Assembly: GCA_013433145.1 (NCBI GenBank)
Contig: CM024187.1
Coordinates: 6,278,826 to 6,342,825, forward strand
Origin: Ascaris suum
Lineage: Eukaryota > Nematoda > Chromadorea > Rhabditida > Ascarididae
DNA length: 64,000 nt
Direction: 5' to 3'
Made by a program: the position numbers and the translations under genes. The notes under the pieces are model-generated. The model was not told where the DNA came from and searched no databases. It saw nothing but the letters and a program-made list of their open reading frames with translations. Positions 12,421 through 25,342 of this stretch are shown piece after piece. The number at the start of each line of letters is the position of its first letter. Within the stretch, counting starts at the first letter, position 1.

Positions 12421-13798
12421 AGACGGCCTCCATTATGTTTTGTGAGGTGGCAACGGAGATTTGTCGCAGACCCTACTTCCCTAGCCTGTTTTGAAATCCT
12501 CGGCTTTGAGAAACCTACTTGATAATGCAGAAATTTGTGAATGACTTCTCCCCATCACACAATTAGCGTTGCTTCCAGCGTGTGAAGAAGGATTTTCTTT
12601 TAGCGGCTGCGCCTTAAGCATTTCGAAATCGTCAATATTTATATGACGTGCGAGAGCTTCAAGCGCTCCCCTCGCATGTTCCCCTCATTGCTCCGTCGTT
12701 TTTATGCCTTTCTGTAAATACGCTTCGCAAAAACCAATTATGACTACCTTATCCCTAGGTGTGTCTCTTTGTCCGTTCGATATCCTTAGCTCAAAGATCA
12801 TTGAAAAAAAGCTTGCAAAATTCAGTGGATATAAAGCCCAAATTTTATAACTCATTGGTTCACAAATGTTTATCACAGATTAAAGCTCAAATTATCACAA
12901 AATTTGTATCGCAAAATTATCACAAATTTTGTCACACAACACTCAAATTTATCACATATATCACAACTCACATTGGTTCATCAATTCCCATAAAAGCTGT
13001 AGGAGTTTAAAGTTGGGAAAACTTTAGGTGCACTTTATACCAGTCAGTGCAATGTTTGCGAAAGACCAAAAATCTAAGCTTTTGTGAAGTTTTGTAAAGA
13101 CGGTTTGATGCACTAAATTCTGAAGGCATAACTTTGCAAGGTTTGCTTTCTGTTAGCAAATTTTCAAAGAGACTGGTCAGATAGACAAGATGCAAAAGAG
13201 AACATCTTTTAGCTCATGCAGCAAGTCTCTGCACTTGTTTACTTGACAGAAGAGTATGTAGTGAGGAGTAGGAAAAAGTGAAAGAGTTTTCAAAAACTGA
13301 AAGAACAAGAAAGCTCGTTTATCTTGAGGCGAGGATGGAAAGTGTGCATCCATTTAGTGGAATTGCAACAGTTTGATTTTGCGAAATGAAGAAAACATTA
13401 CTAACTATTTGCAAGACACTGCACAGCTTGGGGAAGATCAAACGACACGAGGCCAGTGGCGAACCAGGCTTGAACTGCGCAGTTTGGCAATGTATGCCGT
13501 ATGCTAACTCCTTAAAATTGCAGTCGATGTTTTTGATCTCGACTTCCCAGTGTTGGCTCAAGTGGCTGAAGTATTCTCGTGGGAGTAATTATCATTATTT
13601 TTTGGGAAGTCCCTTATTTCGTTGAAAACAGATGGCACACAATTTAGTCCCTCAACTTTGAATCATTTCAAGAACGAATATAAACGTTTACAAATGAAAG
13701 CACCAAAACGAGACGACTAAACAGTTTGCAAATCTCGGCGCTCATCAGATTGCGTTTGACTTATAACCACTTCGGATTCTTGGTTGTCTTTGGTTTGA

Positions 13799-13868
13799 GA
13801 CTTATGCAAAACGGATTCTTGGTTTGAGACTAAACATGACTTATGCAAAACGGATTCTTGGTTTGAGA
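13799..13868 (+). repeat. 31-bp tandem duplication, period 39 bp
   Basis: An identical 31-bp unit (starts GACTTATGCAAAAC, ends TTGGTTTGAGA) occurs at 13799-13829 and 13838-13868. A degenerate partial copy with the same CGGATTCTTGGTT core lies just before, near 13772. It gives a repeated peptide in one minus-strand frame but no gene evidence. Confidence 0.85.
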
Positions 13869-15932
13869 AACTGCAGAAGAGTGAAATAATTTTCAAAACT
13901 GGCTGAGAATCGGCGCGAAAGTGCCATGCAAAAGCGCACGCAGTAAAAGTTGGCAAATGAGTAACCAAAGCCGATGCGACTACTCGTGTCATAATCGTGT
14001 CATGTAAATTAGGAACCGTTGAAAATGGTAAGCCATTTTTCGGCTGGCCTATCGAGAAACATAATTCAACGGCAAATTCATGACCACTATTTACAAGAAG
14101 CGCAGTGATCACCTGCCAAAAAGTACCGTTAAATTATCTGTTAATACCACTATTTAGAACCGATCCGTGACAGACTTACTATAATGTGTTCTCGATCACG
14201 TATGCGCACCTCTTAAAATTTCTCTCAGCTTTCATCTCAAAGTTGTAAATATGTAGTAAACGTTAACTCCGAAATTCTGTACCGTACGCCGCGCGGCTAA
14301 GCTCTGTGGGGTTATTGTTTTTGTGCACTGGACTGAGTGGTGCATTGTGTCTGCTGTTCTCCTCTGCGTACGTGCTTTAGTTTGTTTGTTTGCACACGTT
14401 AGTCAGAGAGACTCTTTTAATGGATAAAGACCAAAGGATCCACATTCATAACTGTAATCCACGGAAGTTCACTGACCAAAGTGCAGGTGGTCTCGAATAT
14501 TTCATCTTTCACACCGATAAAGATATAACATGCTATAAAACGACACCAACGTCAGAGATATGAAGTTGCCATGTAGCAACTACAGCGTGTGCCACAACGG
14601 TGCATAAAATAAGAGAGTATTAAATGCAAGAACTAGAACGCCACGTCGAGCATGAGAGGATCTTGCAAGTATATGAATAAGAATTTTAAACGTCGACGGC
14701 AGCAACATGACTACTACACTTTAGAGAATGTTGGTCTTTCGAAAATTTTGCAGTACTATATTCCTTACCTTAGGTCACTATTTCACGAACTCTTCCACGC
14801 TGAATTCTTCCTCTTATTTTGGGTGCTGGGAAATATGACAATTTAAGAGTTATTTTCTTACGTTTTACTCGCCTCCTTGAGTTCGTAAAACGCGAAAGGC
14901 TTGTGCAAGTTTAATACACGGACCGACCACACACGTGGTTGGCCTCAGTTACTTCAAGCGAGTTAGAAGGAGCTCTTGTTCAGTGCAAAAATTTACCACC
15001 TACTTATGGACAGCCAAAACTCAACCTTCCTTTACGTTCGGCACATGTCAAGCGGCATGGATGAAGGATCCTGCACTTCCCTTCTCTAAACTGTCGCCCC
15101 AAATACACTGCTGACTACAGTCTTGCACAATTCCGTCCAGTGAACGCTTTCACTTGCAGCATTTCTTTCATTTTCTGCCTTTCACGCTTCATGTAGAACT
15201 GTGATTGATAAACTCTGATTTGGGTCACTCATGCACATTTTTCGACGTAAACATCTTGGACAATCAATATGCCTGGAATGCTGCATGACACTAATTTCAT
15301 CCGTCACATGATTCAAGAATGTCCACACTATAGTTTGTTCCAGCGGCATAACTGCCTTTAAATGGCTGAAAAATTCGAAACAGTGCCCAAAAAGAAATGG
15401 GATTCAAATTTTGGCCTAGGATTAATCTTTTTCATTACTGAGTCTATGCTAGCTTCAACATGACCTCACGTCTATATAAATGCCATTTACTAAGTACCTT
15501 GTTAAACTCTATAAGGACAAACGCCAAACATTCGTAAAATAAATCATGTTGACTATGATAAAAACAACCGGCAGACAATCAACAAGACAATAAGAATTAA
15601 AATAGCTGTGGTAGCGAATCAACATAGAGCAGTTGGTTCTGACTGGAGCACTGACTGGAGTTCGTTCCTTAAGGTTTACATGGTTTCCATAAATTTAGAA
15701 ACATACAGGTTAAGCATTGGTCAGACGCAAACTAAGCATTATGGTTATGCTGAAGAATTCTGACTCCAGCGTAATTTCCTCCTTTCACCAAGTTTTCGTG
15801 CAATTTCAGCAGAAACACACAAATAGAACAACAGCACCGCCCAAGTGGCAAACGTCTTTCATCGATGAACACTACAATTCCATACCTCCAGTGTTATTCT
15901 GCAGGAAAACTTTTTGTGATCCTTGCTCACTA

Positions 15933-15944
15933 GGGGGGGGGGGG
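15933..15944 (+). repeat. G12 homopolymer
   Basis: Twelve consecutive G flanked by CACTA and AAATAT. It interrupts otherwise open frames on both strands. Confidence 0.9.
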
Positions 15945-17400
15945 AAATATAATACTGCTTATTTATATAATCAAACCAAGCTTCAGAGAGAGTTTTAGTC
16001 CTTAAGTTTCGGCCTAAGTGCTCAGCTTCATAGGGACATCCAGTTTCACTAACACGCCTGTGCGATTGCGACTGATCTGTAACAATTCTGCTATGCCATG
16101 ACGACTGTCGGATGACGTTCGTGCAAAATATATGATTCATTACACCTATACAAGGCTGTTTTCACACACTTTGGCGGACGCCGTTGATTGCCTGACGCTT
16201 CCACTTGAAAGTTCAGTGCCCCAGTTTCTCACCAAGAATTTCTGGTGCTTAAAAAATCTATCTGCTGAAAAGTACACCTGAAGAGGGAAATTTGCTTCAT
16301 TCGGCAACTCAGTTCTACTCTACCACGAGTTTCGCCAAAAAATTAGGGAGCCAAAAACTCCCGAGCCCAATGATACAGATTTCATCGCAGTTATTCATTT
16401 TCATTCAGACTAACAACACCTCCTAATCAGTGACTGAAGTTGGAGAAAAAGGTATAATTTTTGTCCCACTCTCATGAAATTTCCAAGTGGTTTCCCAGAA
16501 TTCATATTTCAGTAAGCTCTTTATCGACATAATAAATTTAAATGCGCGACAGACACTTCATATCAACCTGAGAAGATGCGAAATTAGATCGGCACAACAA
16601 TTGCCTTCATCAGAACTAATCTGAACGGCTATTTGCAACATGTAAGCGCATGCTGTCCGTCGGTGCTGAATCTCGGCGCGTGTAACGCGGGAATGAATTA
16701 ACGTTCAGAATTTCTGTAAGAGGCTAGCACAGATAACAAAGGTGCAAGGATGCTAGACGCACTGTGCAGTCGTGCGAATCGGTTGCTGATGCATTTCGAT
16801 ATTTAGCATACTAAAAATGATAGCAGTATTAATCGATGATGAACAGTATTTTCACGAGCATCAACGAATCACAAAATCAGACGAAATTTCACTTCCTCCC
16901 ACAATGCCATTACATTTCCATTTATTCCACCGTTATAACTTTGCAGTATTTCTTTTTGTATACCATTTGCATACTCGTAAAGTTCGCAGTAAATTTTCTA
17001 AAATATTGGGAGAATAGGCTAAAATGCGGAAGTTGCACGATTTCACAGTGCTCAGTAATGCTTGCCTCGTTCGTATTCATATCACAAAATTTTGCGAATG
17101 TTTGCAAAAATGATTATAACTACTTCTGTAAAAACGGTGCATAGTTGTTCAAAGTGCACTAATGTCACATATCTGTTTTTTAGGTCGGAGATGGGAAGCA
17201 CTGTTTGGCAAACGCATAGGTTAGACGTAATAACTCCACAAGAGGTCCTTTACAGATCTTAGTGAGCTTCGTTATCTAACCTTCACTTCAGTTTTCTCAC
17301 TGCATTTTTTGTAGTCTAGTCAACAACTGACGATAGCATTGTGTTATTGTTAGGTAATGCTTAAATGCAATGAGAATGTCATACATAACGAAGCGCTTAT

Positions 17401-20400
17401 ACTAATTCATCGTCCCCTTGCTTTTTTCTGCAGAACATGCGTTCGCTATGTCTACTGAGGGCGTCTCGGCGTTCCGAGCGGGCTTCTTGTTTCGAGGGTA
17501 CCTCAGCCCCCGATTAGTAAACAGCGCATTCCTGAGTTTTGACGTCCGCGGCTCGAGAATGTCAAGCAAATGTAGAAAAATAAGAAAAATCCTTGAAGTA
17601 CCACAAAAAATTCCATGAAATTTTGCATAAGTCATCAAAGTTATCAGATGCTGTGCAATTCCGCTGTTATTATATTGTTATATTCGCCAGTCGCTTAAAC
17701 TCAAAATTGGTGGGTTCCCTGAAGCTAAGGAAAAGCACAGTTAATAGCCACATGAATTAGTAGAAATTTCAGTTTCTGGATAAGAGTTTGAGATGTGCGT
17801 CTATCAGCACAATAAAAGTCGGGACCTGCGTGGCCCAGACGTACATGAAAAAGATAGATTGGCAAACTTTGGATCAGCAACAAGAAAGGCGATCATAAAA
17901 AAGCCGATGAACATTTTAACCACATTACCTTCGTTTTAACGGCATGCTACATGGCAACAAGGGACCAGAAGCATTTGCTGATGAACCATCGATGCCATAG
18001 AGACAGAAAGATTTGCGGAGAATGGCTGCTAACTTAAAATAATGCGTCAAAGAGCAAACAACCTCCAAGAACGGATTCTCCTAGCTCAGCGTTGTCGAAA
18101 AATGCATTGGGGCGTTTGCTCGCCGGCTCTTAGATTACGGTATCCATTTCCGCCCCACAAAGGAAGGGATATTTGTGATTCACTCCAATACGCATCTAGC
18201 TTGTCATGAACTGTTACAAGGAATAAATATTGAACCGCTAAAGAGATGACAGTTTGTTCCCTCTTGGCATTTTTCAGATCCCTGACCTCGAGTTCCTGCC
18301 ATAAAATATTTAGTAAAAGATTCGACCATTTGCAGCTGTATTCAAATTAATGACCTCGAAGCTTTCGGCGGACGAAACTGCGGTCCACATGTCATGTTCG
18401 CTTGATACTTGCTCGCCAAAACAGTAAGCCCCTTTAATTCAGCGACTGTTGATCTATGCGATTGGTTCTTTTTAATTTTTGCTTAGTACTCTTTGCCATT
18501 CACAGCCGTGATAGCAACTTTGTCCAGCACATTGTTTCGGCTATGTCAGCTTAAGCAGAAAAATTGCTGATAAGTGGCAATATGCTGCATATAGAGGGGA
18601 GATATTGTAAAGCTTTTTACTGCCTATTCAAACTTTTCAATCAGTCAAGCTCACAACAATAAAAATTTCCTTACTCGTTAATTATCCGTTGAAGTTGAGC
18701 AGCGGCCCTATATAATTTCGTTGCCTTGTACGTAGGCACATGGTTACTCATAAATTTTGGTCAGTCTTCTAAGCTACTTCTGAATATCTCAGCAGTTTAT
18801 ACAGTTGGTTGCTTATAACTTTTTACGTAGTCTTCTTATTTGCTAACGGCTGCGGCAGTAACACTATCAAAAAAAACTCTTACTCGTTAATTATCCGTTG
18901 AACTCCTACTCATCACTTGCAGCACATGGTCGAAAAGTAGCCGTTTATTGAATACAGCGGATGAGGCTGATTGCTGAGAAATTCCTTTTAAGCTGTTTTT
19001 TCAAGGACTTTAAGAGTCCTTGTATAATGAATATAACCATCGTAGAGTGGAAGTGGCTTCCCTCACAGCGTCTTAGGCATGACTGCAGGCAGTTCAGGAT
19101 GATGGAACTAAGCTGAGTTTGGTGACGTAAGTGGTTAGAGCACCAATTGCCAAAAGTGTGGGATTGCAAGTGCACAGCTCACAATCACTAAATTGCAGTT
19201 ACAGCAGGCGGATACCATGTTGCAAGCTGAGTTCCGCTGAGGAAGAAGACAGCCCCTCTTCTTCATCTTACACCGCCACGATGTTGTTATGGAGAAAGGA
19301 AGACAATCCTCTCACACCCATTATATCGTTCTTAGCGAAATATGCTGTTTTTTCGACGTTCTGTTATTTTCCCGACCGAGAACCTTCGTCTCTTAGGCAA
19401 TAAATGCCACCAACTCCTCCCTTTAATCCGAAACTATTGCTAAGGCAAATGAATTTGACCATCCTTTCTCCAAAGAGGAAGCCTCATGCAACTTAAGGGG
19501 AATTCTTCCCTCTGTCTACTCTTCTGGAAGCATCGCGTTCGCACACGTGTCATGGTCGCAGCAGGTTACTATAAAACAATACTTTGAACCACTGCGGTAC
19601 CGAAATATACGCATTGTGAGATCGGGGCGAATGGTTATCCGATTATTATATGGACGTGAACGAATAAAAGGTATCATTAGCAAATTTGCTTACTTGAGAA
19701 TGCTCAAATGTGCAGTAAAAATTTCTGCAAAACAAACTCTCCATATGTACCTCATCGAGAGTGATCAACACTTAATTAGGCTTATGTAGTACGCAATCAG
19801 TTAGAGGTAACGGTAAAAAAGTTGTTCCCGTAGCTGAAAAGAACTCAGAGTACTGAGCAGAAAGCCACAAGCACCTTGCTGCTTGTATGCAATTACTACC
19901 GCGTTGTTGAGGCTTCCTTTTTAGCTTCATGCAGCAAATAGCTGCTAAGAGATGTCAAAACGGGCCCATTTGAGCGCATTTGGACGTAGAACAAGAAATT
20001 ATAACCAATTCGTCGTCTATACGTGGGATTTCGTCAAAGATCAACAATCACTGGTTTGCATCACGCAGAAAACATCATAGAAAGCAGTTTTCAAGCGTCT
20101 TGACAACTACTGACCAGGAAAAGATTCAGAAGAACTTTTGCCTCAGAATGCCTCTAATTTCTTAGACTCATTCGGAAGGACTAAATACAACTCTCCACTT
20201 AGTTGCAAGGCAGGTTCAGTAATGCCGGTTCAGAAAATAAATGAGTCGAGCCGAGCGTCCCAGTTACCCTTTTGTTTGCAAACAACTTAAGAACTCTTGA
20301 CTCAGTTTTTCTGGAACTAATGTACTTTCTTATGTCGACGCCATGAGTGGTCACGTTACAACGTTATGCCGCCGCTTCCATCGATTCGCACTTTTCCTTT

Positions 20401-22474
20401 CGTTGATTCGGCCCCTGAACAATACCACTCTTACGAAACCACATGCGGTATAACATAACATTCCGTAAAAACCCTTCCTCATTCTGTTAATGAAGACATG
20501 CTGCTTTGCTGAAAGCATGTTAGGAAAGGAGAGCAAAGCCAAGAAAAAATTCGCCACTGAGGGTGAATGCGCGCTTCAGCGTGCTCCTTATCTATAAATG
20601 AGAATATGAGAAGTGTCTGTTTTGTCATTTACTTTTGGGAGCTAGTTAAGACAAGATAAAATAACCATCAGAAGTTCATGAATGGAACAATTCAGAACAT
20701 GAGAGGAAACCGCTGCAATGTGATGCCTTTTTAACCTGAGCATCTAACTATATGGAACGCATCTTTCGAGCAGTAAAGACTATCTGCAGTCTCGGAAGTG
20801 TTCGTACGAGTGAAATGCTGACAACGATAGAGGTGAACTCAGATCTGACTGACTCATGAATACACAAGTGAATGCAGGAGTGAAAAGTTGTGAAAACAAA
20901 ACGATGATACGTGGAAATTGCAATGATCTACTGTTAAGGTGGAGTGATCTTATATAGGAATGGCTGCAGCGAATCGCTTTATGGCCTGATAATATGGTAA
21001 ATTAAATTTGTTTTCTTAGGCCCGAAGCACAGATGAAGTGTGAGCGCAGCGCACCATCGACCGATTGCATAGCTCCTCAATCATCATTCGAAGAAAATTT
21101 AGTTTCCTATCGCTCTAATCTTCCCCATATTTAACCTCTTCTGAGCACTTCAGTTCTGCCGTATTGTTAAAAACAGAGTGAAATTGTCGTATTAGCTCAT
21201 TCTGGTTAACGCGCAATAGCGCTGGGAACTGCTATTGCATAAGGAAACTGTTTGTAACAACTCTGTGACTTCGCTTGGAGACAGTGCCTTGTCAAAATTT
21301 TATCTAGGACAAAATGTTTGTTAACGATTGCAGGAACGTTCCTCGATGGTGTTGGGAGGCAAGAAATTACCGAAACTCTGCCGCTAGAAATCTCCGATGA
21401 ACAGGCGTTTTGACAAAACTAAACAAATAAGGCGTTTCGCACTAGGCCTTGTTTCCAAACTGCTCAGATAGTGGAAGTGAGGTGTTTATACGGCGACAAG
21501 GTTCACGCACCTGAACGTAACGCGGGAGTAAGATAACAACAGTGAAGCCTGGAATTTTGTTGCATCGCCCACTCTGGTCAGTGCTAGGTCTTCATTCGAG
21601 AATCTGTTCCATATCATAAGTCCCAAGAGTAAAAATATTGAGGGATGGTTTATTACTTTAACTGGAGTTTTCCTTCGTTGTAATCAGGTTCCAGCATCGA
21701 AACTTAGCCGTCGAGGCTCCCAGCCAACGAGGGGAACAAAGAACTTCGGATGAGTAATGAAACCTCTTGCACTAAGCGGCTAAAAATAACAGCTGAGGAA
21801 GGATTTTTGAAATATGCTTCTTTCAGTATGAAAACTTTCAGGTGCATAACATCGGTTACGAATTTACTTTAATCTACAGTATTCAAGATTTATTTGCGAG
21901 TGAAGTAAAATCGAACGCGCGCTGCTGCACAATGAAATAAGTTAAAGAATCTATATTAAATCGCGACTGTTGCGTATAGCAGAATCGAATAAACAGGAAA
22001 CTCCATAGTTCTTCAAATGGGAGAAGTTCGCAACGCATCGATTCCGTAAGGCATTTGATTGAGTTATACTTAAATTAAAAAGTTATATTAAAAAGAGTTA
22101 TATTTAAATTAAAATATCATCATGGAGATACCACCGAGTTCGACATATGAGCATGAGCATGAAATTTTGTAACTAGGAGGAAAGCGCCACAACGTTCCAG
22201 TAAAGCGGAAGCGAAACTTGGGCAAGCTTTTTCACCATCAGACGAGCATTCCACTTGGAATCGCATCGAACTATGTTTTCGGATGTGGTCGCACTAGTAA
22301 TAAAAGTCATTCAGAGGCCCAATAATGTCATTTTTGCTGCGCACTGCGTCCAGTTCAGGGAGGCAGGACAAATGCAGCAGAAGCCCAAAGAAGGGCGAGA
22401 TACACGCATGCTTCATAAAACACAGTTAAATGTCTGCCACGGAAGAGACTAGAAATCCCCGCGCAATCAAGCCC
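17401..22474. other. Gene-poor stretch with a GC-richer island at 17.4-17.6 kb
   Basis: No gene assigned. A roughly 130-bp GC-richer island near 17,440-17,570 has open frames on both strands and may be a repeat fragment or an exon. A tRNA-like GTGGTTAGAGC word occurs near 19,130 but no cloverleaf can be drawn. A near-duplicated AT-rich motif (GAGTTATA, then TTAAATTAAAA) is repeated about 30 bp apart at 22,062-22,112. Confidence 0.35.
18670..18902 (+). repeat. 24-bp perfect direct repeats 209 bp apart
   Basis: The same 24-bp word (begins CTTACTCGTTAA, ends TATCCGTTGAA) occurs at 18670-18693 and 18879-18902. The 185 bp between them is AT-rich and shows no open frame or terminal inverted repeat. 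Confidence 0.85.
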
Positions 22475-23261
22475 TTAAATCGCAGCAGAGATTGCCCACT
22501 GCCTGCTATCCAGGAACGAATGCTCATGATTGTCATCACCTGAACTCAACGAACTGAATTAACGAAAAACTACAAGGTAAGCACTGGTTGTGTCGCCGAG
22601 GAAGTAGATGGATGTTTTTTGCAATCCATAGCATAAGAACGGGGCTCAAGCTCACCCACAACGTTTTATTATCACTTCATCCAGCGGGTCAACACTTGGT
22701 CGTCGGCGAGTTGCAATATAAGTGAACTGGGTATATGTCCGACAACTGTAGTCGAACAGTAGTAAATGTGATCGTAGTTAAGAAAATTGGAGTGGGGAGA
22801 GCATATCCTCTTATTATCTCTCTCGCGAAAGAATGTCCCATGGATGAAAAAACTGTGAAAAGAAGCAGCTGCAACGGCGAATCATAACAGCTTTTCTTCA
22901 TCACAATCTTAAAGGCGCCAAGAATTTAAACACACGTCGCGGAATTCTACCCTTACATAACTTACGCTTTTAATAGGCCCAGAGGTGCCAACAAACAGTA
23001 TTCCACGCTGACCTGCTAACGGGAAAAGCCTCAAGATTGAATAATTTTTTTCTGGATGACCTCGGTTATACAGAAATTTTTTTGTCTGTTGCCTTCGTTC
23101 ATTTCTTGTTTTCACAGTGCAATGCTGAGAACGCGCTGGTTGTTCGGATGGGTTCCTCAGTGCCTCTCCGGTGCTGTTCTTGTTTTAATCGCTGTTCGAG
23201 TCTCACCTGAACCGGGAAGTACATGCGATTTGGAAACCAGATTTGTGCAGCTCATGCGCAT
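22475..23261 (-). CDS. Proposed four-exon gene, orphan protein of 83 aa
   Basis: Not a recognised family. Exons: 23261-23207, 23012-22966, 22726-22656 and 22553-22475, total 252 nt, ATG to TAA. Phases agree at every junction (1, 0, 2). Donors are TTCAG|GTGAGA (23206), AAAAGC|GTAAGTTA (22965) and TGTGG|GTGAGC (22655). Acceptors are CCCGTTAGCAG (23013), CATATACCCAG (22727) and CGTTAATTCAG (22554). Introns are 194, 239 and 102 nt, normal for a nematode. The predicted product is small and hydrophilic: a Gly/Ser-rich N-terminal half (PGSGQRGILFVGTSGP), a basic ATRRRPSVDPLDE segment, then an acidic GDDNHEH and a short tail. A second in-frame ATG lies two codons downstream of the first, and more 5' exons are possible. 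It could be the 3' end of a larger gene. Confidence 0.4.
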
Positions 23262-24958
23262 TAAGCGTCTGTGCACTTCTCAGCGAATTCCACTGCGCGT
23301 CTAAAATGGGATCTAAACTTGTTTCTGCTCTTGCTGTTTTGCTGCAAATTTTCTTGAAAACGCTGCAGCGATCAAAATTAACTAAGTGCTAGAACAATGC
23401 TAGAAAACAATAAGATGGAATGCAGGAGGTTGAATAAGCGCCAGGTGTACTGCAGTGTGATTTCTGACAAGAGTTAGTTAGAATAATTGACGCTGATCGG
23501 TCACCTACAGTGCGGCAGGAAGTGCACGTTTATCGAAAGCAATTAAGGGTACTTTCACCAAGTCATGGAGTGCTTTCAAAGCATAAAACGCTTATATGAA
23601 TCAATAATGGAAATTTAATAATGTCGAGTTAGCAGGAACTCAGGAAAAAATGCAAATGCTGCTCACGCGCACCAGCGTGAGTTCGCGTGTAGTCGCTCGC
23701 CTTCACTGACGAAACTGTCGCAAAAAGTGGAGAAGGAGATCCTGAAATCAGGCAATACGGGTGAACCGTGTTTGATAGAGCTGATCTCACACTCGTTCCC
23801 ATTACAATTGACACGATTATGCTTGGAACGAAATATTTTATTCCGTTGCAGCTGAAACACATCATCTATCCACATAACTGAATAACTATATTATACTCTA
23901 CACGCTCTCTTTTACACACTATCATCTGACCTTTCACTTATTTCTGATACAATGCAATAATTGTACCGACAGATAATTGTGCCGTGTTCAAATTGACTGC
24001 ACTGATTTATATGTGTAGCACGCAAACTGAATTTATAGTTGTTCCACCAATGACGGTGATTAACATTTTCGGCGGACCTGGTTTCCGTGGACATCACATC
24101 GAATGCGAAGAAAAAGCAGTCGAAAATTTGTGAAAAAATGCCATCAATGTGCGCAAAAGAAGTCTCGAGGTGTGACCGAGCGCTAGACCATGCGTGTGGC
24201 GAACGGTACTCGCAAAATATCGATAAAGAATCCATCAGTGTGAAATTTCTTATCGGAGCTGTTTAGATACCCTCGCCTATTGGGGCACATAAGTGACTGG
24301 CAGTGGCACAAGTCATCAAGACTACCGTGGAGGCCTAGAAGACAATCTACAATTGCAGATAGCATTTTTGGAGTGTTTCACGCCAAACCCGCCTAATTTA
24401 GAAAAGTTTTTGCGTCGATGTTGTGTGCTTTGCCTTTCACAATAAGCCGTGAAGTGTTGTTATATTGTAAAGATGATTTTTGCTGCATTCTCGCCCTTCT
24501 ACTGTTACGCCGCTACACTTCCTTCCACACCACAAATTTATAAACCTCTTTTATTTTGTAACGAATCACTAGCAATTCAGTTTCCTTCGAAAACAGTCGA
24601 AGTGATGTTCTATTGTTACCCTTCCTGAAGAAAGTCGCAGCCAAAAAATTGCACACCGTATAATGTGAGAACGCTTTTTATAAGCTTGTGAAACAGACAT
24701 GAGACGGAATTCATAGCGACGAATTGACTAGAAGTTTACACGGAATGCCTGTTTTTAATTCTCTGCTGGTATAAACGAATTTTTTTTGTTCGTTCAGTGG
24801 AAACGCGGCCTAAGTTTTTTGAAGACCTTGCTTTAGTTGCGTGCTCGTCCAGTGGAAACGTATGCTGCTTACAAGCGTGATAGGTCTAGCAACCCCGCAC
24901 ATAAAAACACAAGGAAATCGGCTCCTAGAGATCTCAGTTTTGAGAAAATAAACTCATA
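23262..24958. other. Stretch without an assignable gene
   Basis: AT-rich sequence with small open frames on both strands, none bounded by good splice sites. The start of the minus-strand gene at 23261 would need its promoter in the first few hundred bases here. I recognise no specific motif. Confidence 0.3.
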
Positions 24959-25342
24959 ATGATTTCTGTGGCAAGCAGCTCTAAGACATCCACTCTGACT
25001 ATAAAAAAGATGAAGAAAACTTCTACTTTTGAAGGCGCTTGCGCCTTAAGTGGGGTTTACTTTCGAGGTCAAAATGTGGCGAAACTAGCCTCATGCAAAA
25101 ACCTCCACCTTCACGAGGATTCCTCCCTTCGAGATGCGCAGAAGTGTTTTTCAACGCTCCTAAATGACGTGCCACAATCGCGCAACGTTGAAAGGAAGCG
25201 AAAGGCAGATGAGCACTTGCACCGGTTCCCGCACCAGCACGAAATGACAGCATGCTCGCTTGCAGGTGCTAAGAACATTCGACTGCTCGTAGCGAACTGC
25301 TTTTCGAAGCGTGAAATCGGGTGCTGCAACACTGTGATGTAA
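24959..25342 (+). CDS. Single-exon open reading frame, 127 aa, unknown
   Basis: ATG to TAA with no intron signal needed. It sits in a block clearly richer in GC than its surroundings. The product is basic and Cys/His-containing: a Ser/Thr/Lys-rich N-terminus, then an ERKRKADEHLHRF stretch around residue 79 and a Cys pair near the end. No domain or signal peptide is recognised. Several minus-strand frames are also open for about 200 nt across the same block, so it may be an exon on either strand or a decayed repeat. Weak support. Confidence 0.25.
   Translation: MISVASSSKTSTLTIKKMKKTSTFEGACALSGVYFRGQNVAKLASCKNLHLHEDSSLRDAQKCFSTLLNDVPQSRNVERKRKADEHLHRFPHQHEMTACSLAGAKNIRLLVANCFSKREIGCCNTVM

Larger units (their letters stand above)
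12421..17400. other. Gene-poor stretch
   Basis: No gene I can assign. It holds short ATCACAAA-type repeats at 12,880-12,980, a 31-bp tandem duplication near 13.8 kb and a G12 run at 15,933. One exon-like open frame lies on the plus strand from 15,810, right after a good CAATTTCAG acceptor; it stays open for about 40 codons before the G run, but has no clear donor. The opposite strand is also open there, so the coding strand is undecided. Confidence 0.35.

Noticed and set aside
19120..19190. tRNA-like GTGGTTAGAGC word
   Set aside because: No acceptor stem, anticodon arm or canonical T-loop can be drawn around it.
23056..23304. Plus-strand frame with an acceptor four bases before ATG 23122, resembling a small secreted peptide
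   Set aside because: It overlaps the proposed minus-strand exon at 23261-23207, which belongs to a four-exon phase-consistent chain. The peptide has no recognised family.
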